Source of the DNA: Brachionus plicatilis
Lineage: Eukaryota; Rotifera; Eurotatoria; Ploima; Brachionidae
Length of the DNA: 64,000 nucleotides
Reading direction: 5' to 3'
Assembly: GCA_010279815.1 (NCBI GenBank)
Contig: QEOQ01000359.1
Location: forward strand, 203,248-267,247
Shown in pieces: positions 46,190 to 56,806 of this stretch (positions within the stretch are counted from its first letter, which is position 1; each line of letters begins with the position of its first letter). The notes beneath the pieces were generated by a model, which saw only the letters and a program-made list of their open reading frames with translations, ran no database searches and was not told where the DNA came from. Both the position numbers and the translations under genes were made by a program.

Positions 46190-47295
46190 TTAAACTGCTA
46201 GGTGAAGTGGCTCGAAAAAATAGTCAATACTAAAATACAAACTTGGACAGAAAGTGAAAAGATTCTTCCGCTAAGTCAATCTGGATTCAGGAGAAACAAA
46301 AGTACCCAAGACCACATTCTTAGAATTAACCAATCGATCGTTGGATGGCTTCAATCGAAATGAATTAACCGGAGCTATTTTTTTTTTCCTTGTGAAGGCC
46401 TTTAATAAGACATCCTATCGTGGCATGATAGCCAAATTAAAAGACCTAAATATCCACAACTTGTTGTTAAACTGGATCAGAAACTTCTTAAATGACCGAA
46501 CATTCCAAGTCTGTCACAATCAAATCTTATCATCTGAGAAGTCAATAAATTGTGGGGTCCCTCAAGGTAGTTGTCTCTCACCCACCCTGTTTATTCTTTT
46601 CTTTAGTGATATTGCCTACAGTCTGCCAAAGGAAGTAAAATTGCACTGTTTGCAGATGATCTTTGCATATGGATTACAAGAAACTCTAAAAAAGAAATTG
46701 AGCGTCTCTTTCAAGATGCAATAGAGAAAATTGTGGAGTTTTGCAGAAATGAGGCTTCAAAATAAGTAAAACAAAAATATGCCACACTAATTTCACAAGA
46801 GCCGGTGCGAGAAGCAACTACGAAAGAAGATACAAGCTAAAAATCAAAATTGAGCAAGAAGATGTACCACTAGAGCAGAATCCTACCTTTTTAGGCATCA
46901 AACTGGATCCAAAACTTGCCTACACATCACATCTACAAGACATTATAAAGAACAGACGTAAAAATAAATCTAATTCGTAAAATTAAAAGCTTTACATAGT
47001 TTTCATCTCTAAGAATCAATTTAACCCACTATAAAACTTTAATTCGCTCGTTGTTGACTATTGTTTCGTTATTTTAAATTCGGGAACAGAAATAATAAAG
47101 CTTAAACTACAAAAAATGCAAAACACGATTCTAAGAATTAAAGAATTGTGAACAGTTTTTGACAAGCTACAATGATAAATTACAAAAATATTCCTACATG
47201 GCATTTAACAGGCTGACTGTAAAGAAGGCACTCCGCCGTTCGGAGTTGCCAAGAGGAACTATTTTCTCTAAATTATATATTAAATAAATAAATAA
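46190..47295 (+). mobile_element. LINE fragment, reverse transcriptase and thumb
   Basis: In shifting frames: LPLSQSGFRRNKSTQDHI, LVKAFNKTSYRGMIAKLKDL, LLNWIRNFLNDRTFQV, CGVPQGSCLSPTLFILF, then in another frame LFADDLCIW, FCRNEGFKISKTKICHT, FLGIKLDPKLAYTSHLQDI, IRSLLDYCFVILNSG. This is the RT palm with its ADD catalytic site and thumb of a LINE different from the 27776 copy. At least three frameshifts and several stops make it dead. It ends near an AAATAAATAAATAA tail at 47278-47296. Confidence 0.85.
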
Positions 47296-47309
47296 GTGAT
47301 GAAAAACAT

Positions 47310-47640
47310 AATACTGCAAGTGTTCCTCGGTAATTAGTCCATTACTTTTTAGAATTTTTATCAATGATATTCCTAAAAGAAATAAAACAAATAGTGAATA
47401 CTCCCTTCTTTTTGCTGATGACTTGGTCACATTTTATATTTTTAAGATAATAAAATGTGACCAAGTCATCTAAATCTAGAAAATAAGATAAACAAATACT
47501 TAGACGAACTAGAAAAATTGCTCTTCAGGGGGAAGGTGAAAATATTTGTTCAAAAGTCTTGCTTCATTGTCTTCACTAAATATAATAAGGAAAATATTGA
47601 GTTAAAATTTCAAGAATATAGAGATGGTAAAAGAATATAG
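47310..47640 (+). mobile_element. Second LINE fragment, RT palm
   Basis: Reads SSVISPLLFRIFINDIPKRN, EYSLLFADDLVTFYIF, then after a stop LENKINKYLDELEKLLFRGK and KSCFIVFTKYNKENIELKF. It lies beyond the tail of the 46190 fragment, so it is a separate copy. Immediately after the ADD site the coding DNA is inverted onto itself (47418-47471). Confidence 0.8.
47418..47471. repeat. Perfect short inverted repeat in LINE relic
   Basis: GATGACTTGGTCACATTTTAT is followed after a short spacer by ATAAAATGTGACCAAGTCATC, arms of about 21 bp with no mismatch. Confidence 0.9.
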
Positions 47641-47898
47641 AAATGGTTTCGAATCAAGATATATCGAATATCCAACTCTATTGGGTAATTTCTACCTTGG
47701 ATGATATTTAACTTAAAGTAAAATTTTTGATTTTTAAAGTAATTTATCTGTAGAATCATTGTATATTAAATTTATTTATTCGAAATTAAAGTAAAAGTAT
47801 TGTAATTTAAATTAAATTAATTGATACTATAGTAAAAATGTTTTAATGTAGAGTTAAAAAAAAAATTAAAGTAATGTCATAGTTTACTTGAGAAAAAA

Positions 47899-48232
47899 TT
47901 AATTCTTTGATAAAGCACCATTGTTTGATTTAGCTGGTCTCCCTTTTTTTAAAATAAAAAAATTCTCTCACATTATCGTTTGAGTAGTAGTTTAGTAATT
48001 TGCACAGACAGATGAAATGCTTACATATGCCAAATTCAAGAAAAAATAGGCAGCTGCAATAAGGGGGTTTCAACAAAACATAATATTTGTTCTCATTGTT
48101 GACAATTCTGTAAGCAGATAAAGAATCAATCATGCTAAAGTCCGACAGGATTAATTCATCTGCTTTAACGATCAAACTGTTATCACGTTTCAAACTGTAA
48201 TCAAATTTAACTTGAGATATACTTAAGTCATT
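47899..48232 (-). pseudogene. MULE transposase C-terminal relic with SWIM finger
   Basis: The minus strand reads NDLSISQVKFDYSLKRDNSL, YVLLKPPYCSCLFFLEFGICKHFICLCKLL in two parts (SWIM pattern C-x-C...C-x-H), then a frameshift in an A run, and KKGRPAKSNNGALSKN, an AT-hook-like end typical of these proteins. No ATG or catalytic domain is present. Flanking sequences near 47700 and 48470 look loosely inverted (GATTAAAATAAAGT versus ATATTTAACTTAAAGT), but I could not define ends. Confidence 0.7.
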
Positions 48233-48579
48233 TTATAAACAACAATGAAATGATTTTAGAATAGAAGAAAACTACAATTCAAATACTTAAATCTACTATA
48301 GTAAAAAATGAAACGATTTATTTTTGCATGTAGTTGTTTAATAGAAATATAGTTTGATTTTAAATTAAAAAGCTTTTACTTTATATTAGCAAATATTACT
48401 TTAGAAAAAAATAGTTTAACTTTATTGAAAATAAAAGACTTTATTTTAATCAGCCAGCCATTTCTACCTAGTAATTTCTTCTTTTTTTCCTGAACTATCG
48501 AATATTTAAACATGTCGTTTTCAATTTTCTTTTATCTTTTTTATCTTTTATTTTTATTTTTATTTTATTTTATTTTATT

Positions 48580-48622
48580 CTGAAGGTGCATTAGCTCGAT
48601 ACAGATAAACAATTAAATAAAT
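48580..48622 (+). repeat. Retroelement 3' tail: GAAGGTGCATTAGCTCGATACAG
   Basis: TTCTGAAGGTGCATTAGCTC, GATACAGATAAACAATTAAATAAAT: a well-kept member of the GAAGGAGC hairpin family, preceded by a T-rich stretch as in the other copies. Confidence 0.7.
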
Positions 48623-48625
48623 CGG

Positions 48626-49319
48626 GGCAAAAAAAACGGGATAAAATATTTTCGGAATAATTTCTATTTTTGTGAGCTTTTTTTTAAATGAAGATTTAAG
48701 CACTTTTAAAATGACTTTATTTTTTTGGCTGACTTGTCTTATTCTCTGACAATGTAACCATTCAAAAATTATGAAGCTTTTAAGTTTACGAAATTAGCAA
48801 ATAAAAAATCACACAAAATCACAGCTTATTTTTTACTTCATTGTTATTTTCTTAGCAAAAACACACATATTTTTGATAAACTCGTTGAGATCTAAAATTG
48901 ATGCTAAAAGTCCACCTAAAAATCATTATTTCGTTTTTTAAATTAAAAAAAAATTCAAAAAAGGATCTTTTTAAAAATTCAATTACCTATATTTTGATAC
49001 TAAAAAATTGATTATTGAAGGTCTCGTTTCGTTTAAAAATCAATATGCTTTGCTAGATGCTTTGAGAATTAAATAAAAAAAGAACAAAATTCTGCAGTAT
49101 TATTTTATTTATTTAAAATATTGAATGAAAAAAATTCAATTAATGTTCAATTAAAAAAAAAAACTAATAAGAAAGAAAAAAATCGACAAGTAATTAGAAA
49201 CCATTTGCGATTTTTGATTTGGAGTTGAATTTATCGAATCTAAAATAAAGATCCAATTAATAAAATTTTTAAAAGAAAAAGTAAGATAGATTAGAATCTA
49301 AACATTTTAAATCAGTTTT
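48626..49319. other. Intergenic DNA downstream of protease gene
   Basis: No coding sequence recognised. The last 50 bp (ATCTAAACATTTTAAATCAG) are duplicated downstream of the 53538 pseudogene. Confidence 0.45.
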
Positions 49320-50264
49320 TTAAAATAATTTACCTCGAACCCAGTTCATAAATGTACTTGTCTTGGCAAACACCGAACCATCTTGACAATTTCCATCTAC
49401 CCAGCTAGTAATACCAGCCAATTGCCACTTTTCACCAACTTTTACCACCAGAGGTCCTCCAGAATCTCCTGGACATATATTTTTACCAGATTCGCCAGCG
49501 CAAATAGAATTTTTAGAATTGAATGTTACGCTTTGTACTGCATAAAATTTTTCGCAAAAGGAATCATTATATTTGGGAATATTTAATTCCATCAAAAAAT
49601 TAGACACTGAACCAGAACCATATCCAACCGTATCACCCCAACCTGTGGCCCATCCTTCTTTATCTGAAAAATCACTAGTCAATTCGGGTAGACAAATTGG
49701 TAAAATATGCTCAGTATAAATCACTGGTTCCTTGAAGAAAAATTAAATATATTAAATTCTTTATAAATGTAAAAGTACGTTTAGTTTTATTAATGCAATA
49801 TCATTTTGTAAGCCATCTGTTTGAAGCTTTGAACCATCATAATCAGGATGAACAATTATTTTTGATACTTTTCTGGTAGTGCTATAAGGTTCTGGATCTG
49901 ATCTATCGTGTAGGCCGAAAATCAATTTTAATTCCTCCGGCTTTACATTATAGGCAGTAGGTGCTGGTAAAATTAAACAATGAGCAGCTGTAATTACCCA
50001 ATCTGTATTTATCAAAGAACCTCCACAGGAAAATTTTTCATATAAATTTAATTCAGGAATTGTGTATTTGAGAATAGTTTGCCATCCCCAATCTTCAGGA
50101 TCTGCTACATTTCCACCAACAATTTTATTCAATCTTTTTCCTCGGATTTCATTGATTCTTCGGCCACATTCCGGAGGATTTAATGATGAACTTAATCCAT
50201 GAAGGAATTCACATATTAGTAAAAGCAAAATTAAAATAAGATTAAAAAATTGACGATTTTTCAT
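49320..50264 (-). CDS. Secreted chymotrypsin-fold protease, elastase-like pocket
   Basis: There are two exons, 50264-49779 and 49730-49320, around a 48-bp intron, giving 298 aa. The protein has a signal peptide (MKNRQFFNLILILLLLICEF), a short propeptide containing a cysteine (PPECGRR) that may stay disulfide-linked to the ICLPE cysteine, and an activation site RLNK|IVGGN. The catalytic triad is intact: TAAHC, NDIALIKLN and PGDSGGP. The residue six before the active serine is Asn, not the Asp of trypsins. The segment SWVDGNC puts Val where trypsin has Gly216. Both suggest an elastase-like preference for small residues; this is inference. It is the only intact member of a local cluster and likely a digestive or other extracellular enzyme. 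An alternative end by splicing at CGAG|GTAAAT is possible. Confidence 0.93.
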
Positions 50265-50335
50265 CTTTGAACAAAAATTTAGAAGTTTTCGGTTGTTTAA
50301 ATAACCTCGCTTTAGTCATACTTGAATTATTTGGA
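50265..50335 (-). promoter_or_regulatory. Core promoter of the protease gene
   Basis: Upstream of the ATG on the minus strand lie TAATTCAAGTATGACTAAAG, then GGTTATTTAAAC (TATA-like, about 50 bp before the ATG) and CGAAAACTTCTAAATTTTTG. The same order and spacing occurs at 54442-54512, 50535-50598 and 56738-56806, marking a conserved promoter module. Confidence 0.7.
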
Positions 50336-50534
50336 TATTGATATTAAGAATAATTATTCATTTAATTTTTTGTGATTTCGTAAATTTTATTTTTAATTTC
50401 GAAATAAAAAAAATTAAAATCGCAATAAAAAGATAAAAAACTTAAAACATTGTTATTCGCAATTACCAAATAAATTCCTTTGTTTTGGCCAAGAATAAAT
50501 ATAATTTTTAGATTTAATTTATATATCTTTATAA

Positions 50535-50598
50535 TTCAGGCATAACTTAAGTGGTTTGTTTTAAACCACCAAAAAATTCTTAATTTTATTCAGAAATA
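50535..50598 (+). promoter_or_regulatory. Opposite-strand copy of protease promoter module
   Basis: ATAATTCAGGCATAACTTAA, a degraded TATA position (TGTTTTAAACCACC), AATTTTATTCAGAA, then ATA where the other copies have the ATG. Downstream there is no signal peptide or IVGG exon. The DNA onward to about 51500 matches 56807-57430 instead. Confidence 0.6.
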
Positions 50599-50605
50599 AA
50601 AAATC

Positions 50606-52404
50606 ATCAATTTTTTAATTTGATTAAATAAAAATTTAATTCTTACACTTTACCCAAAAATCCTTATCCCTAAATAAGCCTGTGTACTTCGTTTCCCGAT
50701 CAAAACAAATATAAAACTAAATATTCTTTAAAATGATTTATATTCATTCTGAATATCATAGATTTATTAATGTTTATAGTTAATATTTCTTTTGCTGATT
50801 TAAAATTTATAATGTTTAATCTGTTCAGATATTATCAAATACTCTTTGGAAAAATAATTAAAACAAGTTTATTATATTATTTGAATTTTCTTTTGGCAAC
50901 AAAAAGATAAAATAATTTTTTTTATTTATTATATTTCAAAAAGATGCTAAAAATATAAATTTGCTTTTATCTTTCAATTTTATTTTTACTTTACTTATAA
51001 TATATTATTATATTATTTTTTCATATAAAAATCTTTTTTAAATTTTGTAAAAGTTTGAGTTCCCTCTTATCCCATTCGATTTCTCAGATTCACATTATAA
51101 ATTAAATTTATAAAAGAGCTTTTTGGTATTGCTGGGGTAGACAACTCATTGGAACGAGGTGAAGTCTGTAGCGTAAAGAAATACATGGTAAAAACTGATT
51201 TTGAGAGCATCTTAAGAAGACAACCTCGTATTAAAAATACAAGAAATATTTAGCCATAAAATTAAGCCGAGATCCCAAAAATTCTTTTTTGAACTTAGGA
51301 GATTCGTTCAATATTAATTTTTTTTTCGGAATTGAAGATAAAACTTTTCTTCTTTGTATGATCTTTACTTCTTTTTCAAAACGAGATTTATTTTTAATTA
51401 GTTTTAAGTGTCATTTAAAAATTAATGGAAAATCTAAATTTTATTTTATCAAGCCTAGTTTTAGTTTGCAGATAAGATCTCTTATGCTTTTCTCTATTTT
51501 ATAAAAAAACTCATCAAAACTAATTAGTGAGTTTTAATTTCACTTGAATTATTTGAATGTTCAATTTATGCATAAGAATTTTTTTTTTTATATTTCGATT
51601 TAAGAAATGAATTGAAATATCCAAAAAAATATGAGAGACTAAACATTCTAAATGATGAGTTCAAATGGAAATTATTTAAAAAATACTGATCAAGGTATTG
51701 AAAAATTTGAATATTAGAATAGAAAAATGTAAATCTGAGAGATCCAAAGAGATTAGAAATAGCTTAAATTTTTACAAAATAAAAAAAAGAGATTAATTCT
51801 CTTGGCCAAAACAATCAATACTGTATAATATATGAAAGGTTGAAATTAAGAAAAATGATCTTTTATTTCAATTTTCTTGGATTAAGATAATGGCCCCTAA
51901 ATCAAAAATTAATGAAATTGAATGAATGAGTAAAATGAATAGAAAGAGAAGAATAAGTACACATAGCATTGAAAATGATTACTGAACTCTTTTAATAGTA
52001 AGTCTTTTTAATAGCCATCGTCAATAGGTGAAATTTTTGAAAATATAAAGGTTTTTTACTTGAATTAACAAATCTTTAAAAGTTAGTCACTGAAAAAAGT
52101 TAAAAAAAATACTAAAAATAATAATTACACTGCCAGAACATGTTGTCCATTGGGATTATTGTAAAATTAGAATATTTTATAATTTCAAAATTCTGAATTT
52201 TTGTTAAATTAAAAAATAATAATAATTTACTTAGGAAAAGTCTAATATTTTGAAATTAAATTTAAATTAACATCAAAAAAATAAAAAAATAAAAATCTTA
52301 AGCAATGTTTCATATCGAACCTTCATTTCCATTTGTGGTAAATTTCTGAAGGATGAAAAGTGTTTTTAATTAACTTTAAACATAAATAAATTTGCAATTA
52401 ATTC
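50606..52404. other. Duplicated non-coding DNA, no gene supported
   Basis: Parts (near 50640-50750, 51050-51110 and 51395-51490) match 56830-56950, 57260-57310 and 57330-57410 in order. The frame 51289-51504 lies in this block but has no known motif. Confidence 0.4.
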
Positions 52405-52470
52405 TTTGATCACAAAAATGTGATCAATGTAAAATGATCACATTCTGGACACGAAACCTATGATGGAATT
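52405..52470 (-). mobile_element. Lone end of the 23992-type transposon
   Basis: The complement reads GTGTCCAGAATGTGATCATT, then a TGATCACATTTTTGTGATCA palindrome, matching the left end of 23992-24594. No partner end was found. Confidence 0.6.
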
Positions 52471-52914
52471 TTTTTGGTCGACCAGACAAAAATTAAAAAC
52501 AATAAAACATTTAATAATATTTTTTTTTATTGCATAAAATAACTTCAGGTAATAATTATATGCCATTTAATTTTATTTTAAAAAATCTTAAACCAAAAAA
52601 AATCTGATAATTCACGTTTTCCATAAATTACAAAAAAAAAAATCGACGAAATTACATGGTAATTGACATGAATTATCTTTAAATTTATTAAATTAAGAAA
52701 ATTAACGTCAATAAAAAATGCAATAAATTCTTTGGAAAATTTCTTGAGTCATTTTTAATGAAATTTAAATAATGAATTTTTTATTTTTCTTAAATTTTTC
52801 AATTTTATTTTTTAAATTATTCGAAAGAATGTTGGATTTTTTTGTAAAATTTAGTAAATTTTCATAATAAAGAGTAATTCTTTAGTAAAAAATCTATAAA
52901 TTGGTTAAATTAAG

Positions 52915-53245
52915 GGTGATTCGGTTGGATTTGAAATTGGTTCAGTGTCTAATGTTTTGATGCAATTAAATACTCCCATACATATAGATTCTTATTGAAA
53001 AAATTTTGGAAAAGCATTTAAAATTACATTCAATTCTAAAAATTCAATTTGCGCTTGGAGATCTGGTAGGAGATTATAGGAGATTATATATGGTAGGAGA
53101 CATGTGTAGGAGATTCTGGAGGCTTTCTGGTGGTAAAAGTAGGTGAAAAATGGCAGTTGGCTGACATTACTAGCTGGGGTAAAGATTGCCAAATTGATGG
53201 TGAACAAAGACAAGTTTTTTTATGAATTGGATTCGAGATAAATGA
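52915..53245 (+). pseudogene. Elastase-like protease pseudogene, opposite strand
   Basis: On the plus strand DSVGFEIGSVSNVLMQLNTP and, across frameshifts, FNSKNSICAW, a triplicated TAGGAGA slippage tract, then GDSGGFLVVKVGEKWQLADI and TSWGKDCQIDG match the 3' exon of the 49320 gene. A stop falls before IGFEIND. Nothing of exon 1 is found upstream. Here the SWG motif is kept, so this paralog once had a different pocket from the intact gene. Confidence 0.88.
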
Positions 53246-53420
53246 TTTTTGAGTTGTGATTTGAGATTTTTGGGTTCATTCAAAATTTAATTTAATTGGA
53301 TTTTTATTCTAGGTTCAATGATAGGTGCTACAGGATGAAAAGAAAATTTATCCTCAAATCAAAAAGCACTAATGATATTCACTTTCATTTTTATTTATTA
53401 TAAAAAAAAAGAAGAATCTG

Positions 53421-53470
53421 CAAGCGCAAATTGAATTTTTAGAATTGAATGTAATTTTAAATGCTTTTCC
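53421..53470 (-). repeat. Perfect 50-bp inverted copy of protease pseudogene piece
   Basis: The complement is identical base for base to 53008-53057 (from GGAAAAGCATTTAAAATTAC to TTTGCGCTTG). Confidence 0.9.
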
Positions 53471-53537
53471 ATATGAGATTAAATTTTTAAAAGAAAAAAT
53501 ATGAAAGATGAGAATCTAAACATTTTAAATCAGTTTT

Positions 53538-54441
53538 TTAAAATAATTTACCTCGAACCCAGTTCATAAATGTACTTGTCTTGGCAAACACCGAACCAAC
53601 TTGACAATATCCATCTACCCAGCTAGTAATACCAGCCAATTGCCACTTTTCACCAACTTTTACCACCAGAGGTCCTCCAGAATCTCCTGGACATATATTT
53701 TTACCAGATTTGCCAGCGCAAATAGAATTTTTAGAATTGAATGTTACGCTTTGTACTGCATAAAATTTTTCGCAAAAGGAATCATTATATTTGGGAATAT
53801 TTAATTCCATCAAAACATTAGACACTAAACCAGTACCAAATCCATCCTTCTTTATCTGAAAAATCACTAGTCAATTCGGGTACTCAAATTGGTAAAATAT
53901 GCTCAGTATAATTCACTGGTTCCTCGAAAATTAAATATTTTAAATTCTATATAAATGTAAAAGTACGTTTAGTTTTATTGATGCAATTTCATTTTGTAAG
54001 CCATCTGTTTGAAGCTTTGAACCATCATAATCAGGATGAACAATTATTTTTGATACTGTTCTGCTAGTGCTATAGGATTCTGGGTTTATGCAGGCCAAAA
54101 ATCAATTTTAATTGTTCCGGCTTTACTGTTAAAGCTAGATCTTTTATGATTATACAGTGAGCAGCCGTAATCACCGACTCTGAATTTATCAAAGAGCCTC
54201 AACACATAAGTTGGTCATCATTTTCAACGTTGGGAATTGTGTATTTCAAGATAGTTTGCCATCCCCAATCTTCAGGACCTGCTTCATTTCCACCAATAAT
54301 TTTATTTAATCTTTTTCCTCGGATTTCATTGATTCTTCGCCCACATTCCGGAGGATTTATTGATGAACCTGATACATTTAGAAATTCACATAATAGTAAA
54401 AGCAAAATTGAAATAAGATTAAAAAATTTACGATTCTTCAT
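53538..54441 (-). pseudogene. Elastase-like protease pseudogene, tandem copy
   Basis: The signal peptide, ECGRR propeptide and NKIIGGN site are intact. Then a TGA replaces Gly in the C-G-G-S motif (about 54200). TAAHC is kept, but a deletion with frameshift follows FGLH, the catalytic DIAL is changed to EIAS, ICLPE has a TGA for Cys, and a deletion shifts the frame in the GWATGWGDT region. The final ~95 codons (VSNVLMELNIP to VRGKLF, with GDSGG) differ from the 49320 gene at only a handful of positions, far fewer than exon 1. It is dead, with a recently homogenised 3' end. Confidence 0.92.
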
Positions 54442-54512
54442 GTTTGAATAAAATTTAGAAGTTTTCGCTATCTTAAATAGCCCATTTTTAGTTATGCTTT
54501 AATTATTTTTAG
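54442..54512 (-). promoter_or_regulatory. Protease promoter module on pseudogene
   Basis: TAATTAAAGCATAACTAAAA, GGGCTATTTAAG and CGAAAACTTCTAAATTTTAT stand in the same order and spacing before the ATG as in the intact gene. Confidence 0.7.
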
Positions 54513-54632
54513 TAATGCTACAAATTAAGTATAATAATTCTTTTATTATTTTCCAAGACAGAATTATTCATTTGGTTATTGTGAATAATTTCTAAAAACT
54601 TAAACATTAATTATACTTTTTGCGATCTAAAA

Positions 54633-55060
54633 TTAATTGCAAAATGATTTTTTTTCTTTTTTTCTTTTACTTTTTGTTGAGCGTTTGACAATGCCCCTAG
54701 CCAGTGTATCCAGAGAATCTTCATCAGGCTTCCAGTGTGAAAAGTGTTCAGGCTTGTCTGTCAGACTTTGAAATTTCCTGACATTTGCTTCCCTGCATTG
54801 TTGTTGCTTTCCTACAGTGTTGTACATATTCAGTTTTGTTTCCCTACTGTATCTGGCTGATTTTCATACTGGTTGATGTAGAGCAAAAGCCCTCGATACT
54901 TTAGCAAATTAATTCTTAATGTTTCTGTGTGTTCTCATCGCAGTTCTGATAGCACTTCTTTAGCATGTGAAATTGCTTACACACTCGGTTTGTGTACCAT
55001 CGATGGAAATCGTGGTATCCAACGAGAAGTATTTCTTTTCATCAGCTAAATAATTTTCTT
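54633..55060 (-). pseudogene. Decayed ORF of unknown, probably transposon, origin
   Basis: One minus-strand frame gives LDTTISIDGTQTECVSNFTC, a stop, RSAIRTAMRTHRNIKN, stops, then an uninterrupted KQQQCREANVRKFQSLTDKP, EHFSHWKPDEDSLDTLARGI and a basic KRSTKSKRKKEKK end. It is clearly less AT-biased than its surroundings, so once coding. A DDE-transposase or similar mobile gene is possible, but I recognise no family. Confidence 0.4.
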
Positions 55061-55233
55061 TCTGCAGCTAATAATTTTTTTCAGATATTTTTTTTGTTAG
55101 CATAGAAATTATTCTTTAATTTTATTTAAATGAAAAATTATTTATTAATTTTTTTAGCAGAAAATTTTTTTTATTCACGTTTTTTACCTATTGGTAAACA
55201 TTTTGCTTGTAGAAGTACTTGGCAGAGATTTTG

Positions 55234-55270
55234 CCCACTGGACAACACAATGATATTATCCATTCTTGAC
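55234..55270 (+). repeat. Direct repeat, 37 bp, copy at 55555-55591
   Basis: CCCACTGGACAACACAATGA and the following TATTATCCATTCTTGAC are identical in both copies, 321 bp apart. Confidence 0.9.
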
Positions 55271-55370
55271 ATTTAGCATTTTGCAGAGAGATTTAATCAA
55301 GTACCATTCAAAAGTTATAAAAAAAATACTATTTGATCTGATTTTTTTGATCCTAAACTTCAAGATGCCA

Positions 55371-55547
55371 TGATTGTGTTTATTCATATTCAAAAATTGG
55401 AATATTCATTTTTTTTTCGTATATTAGCTTTTCTTTTTCTTTGATCAATAAAGACAGCAATGAGATATTTACTTATAGTACAGATATTATTGACAATTAT
55501 TAAATAGTTAATTTGCATTAATTTTTATATATTGACAAATATTTTTA
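55371..55547 (+). repeat. 177-bp repeat, near-identical copy at 60154-60327
   Basis: The blocks TTCGTATATTAGCTTTTC, TTGATCAATAAAGACAGCAA, TACTTATAGTACAGATATTA and AATAGTTAATTTGCATTAAT are shared with only a few differences. It has no coding potential; its inner 37-bp neighbours suggest a local rearrangement. Confidence 0.88.
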
Positions 55548-55599
55548 TATTTTTCCCACTGGACAACACAATGATATTATCCATTCTTGACTTTTTTTA

Positions 55600-56737
55600 A
55601 GATTTTTTTTAGTGCAAATATCTAGTTGCATTATCAACCTCTTCTACATCCTTGAAGTTAATCTCTTTAAAATTTAAAATCAAAAGCATTCATGATTGTT
55701 CTCAAAATTATACTGCAGAACCTAAACTTAGGGCCAATATCTTTATCCAAATAAATTTTAAAAAAATATAATTTTTCTTAATTTTCACTTTTCTGATTTT
55801 GACGCAATTCAAGACTACCAAATCAATGCATCCGTTTTGTCGAAGAGTGTAAAAAATTTTAATGCAGATGGTCAACAAATTATTGAATGACGGTTTTAGC
55901 AAAATGGAAACATTCAAAAATGGGATTTAATAATTTTCAATTATTTTTATTTTTAATTAATATTAAAATGACGATTTAAAGTTGAGATTTTTTATGGTGA
56001 ATTACGTATTTTTAAAATACAGATAGGTTAAAAGGCAATTTAAAGTTTAAAAGAAACAGATACTGTTCAAATTCATTATATATTGTAATATTTAATTTTT
56101 GATTATTCGAATTATCTGTTATTTTTACTTATTTTTTATTTAAAATTGCAGAAAATGGTCCCAACATTTTGATCAGAATCTTCTCCGATTTTTTGTTTCT
56201 GAAAAAGAACCCTGTTTATAGGATAATCTGCGGACTAGATACAAAAATAGAGAAAAATAGGCAAAGTAAAATTTTTGATTAAATTTTTCAAATTTGATTA
56301 GAAAATTTTTAAATGCGCAATCAAATTTGATTGCAGATTTTTATTTACATTTCAATGTTTGAAAAAGGATTGTAATTTGGAAAAAATGCATTGAAATTTA
56401 AATGACTATTTAAAATATTTTTATCAAATTTGAACAATGAAATTTGATTTAGAAATTTAAATAGAAATTTTTAACCCTTTTTAGCCAACATATTTATTAA
56501 TTGTTAAAATAATAAATGAAATGAATACACAATTTTGTAGATCAGACCATGCGCTTTCAAAATAGGTTCATATTAATTAAGTTTTTAATTTTAAGAACAT
56601 TAGTGTTTAGTTTGAAGATAAAGATAATTTTACTTTTTTGTTCATGCCGTAAACACATGGTTATTCACGACTACCAAATGAATGCTATTGTTTTGGCATA
56701 CAATATAAATAATAATCAAACTTAATTTTTAGATCAG
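55600..56737. other. AT-rich DNA with duplicated pieces
   Basis: AAGACTACCAAATCAATGCA near 55811 and ACGACTACCAAATGAATGCT near 56677 are related; the second is part of the block duplicated from 50460. Otherwise nothing recognised. Confidence 0.35.
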
Positions 56738-56806
56738 AATAATTCAAGCATAACTAATAGGGGCTATTTAAGCCACCAAAAACTTTTTTTAATTTAATCA
56801 AAGATG
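56738..56806 (+). promoter_or_regulatory. Opposite-strand copy of protease promoter module
   Basis: ATAATTCAAGCATAACTAAT, GGGGCTATTTAAGCCACC, AATTTAATCAAAG and an ATG (56804) followed by AAAATCATC. The frame gives MKIINILIKLTSNLIF and stops after 32 codons, with no protease exon, so the promoter appears orphaned. Confidence 0.6.

Noticed and set aside
47700..48500. TIRs for the SWIM relic at 47899-48232
   Set aside because: The candidate ends are only loosely similar and no target duplication was found, so no element boundaries are claimed.
49383..49586. 67-codon plus-strand frame, repeated exactly at 53601-53804
   Set aside because: The conservation comes from the protease exon on the other strand; it is an antisense shadow.
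51289..51504. 71-codon frame next to the opposite-strand promoter copy
   Set aside because: I considered it as the gene served by the promoter copy at 50535. It is 700 bp away, has no signal peptide or protease motif, starts at TTG, and its paralogous DNA near 57330 does not keep the frame.
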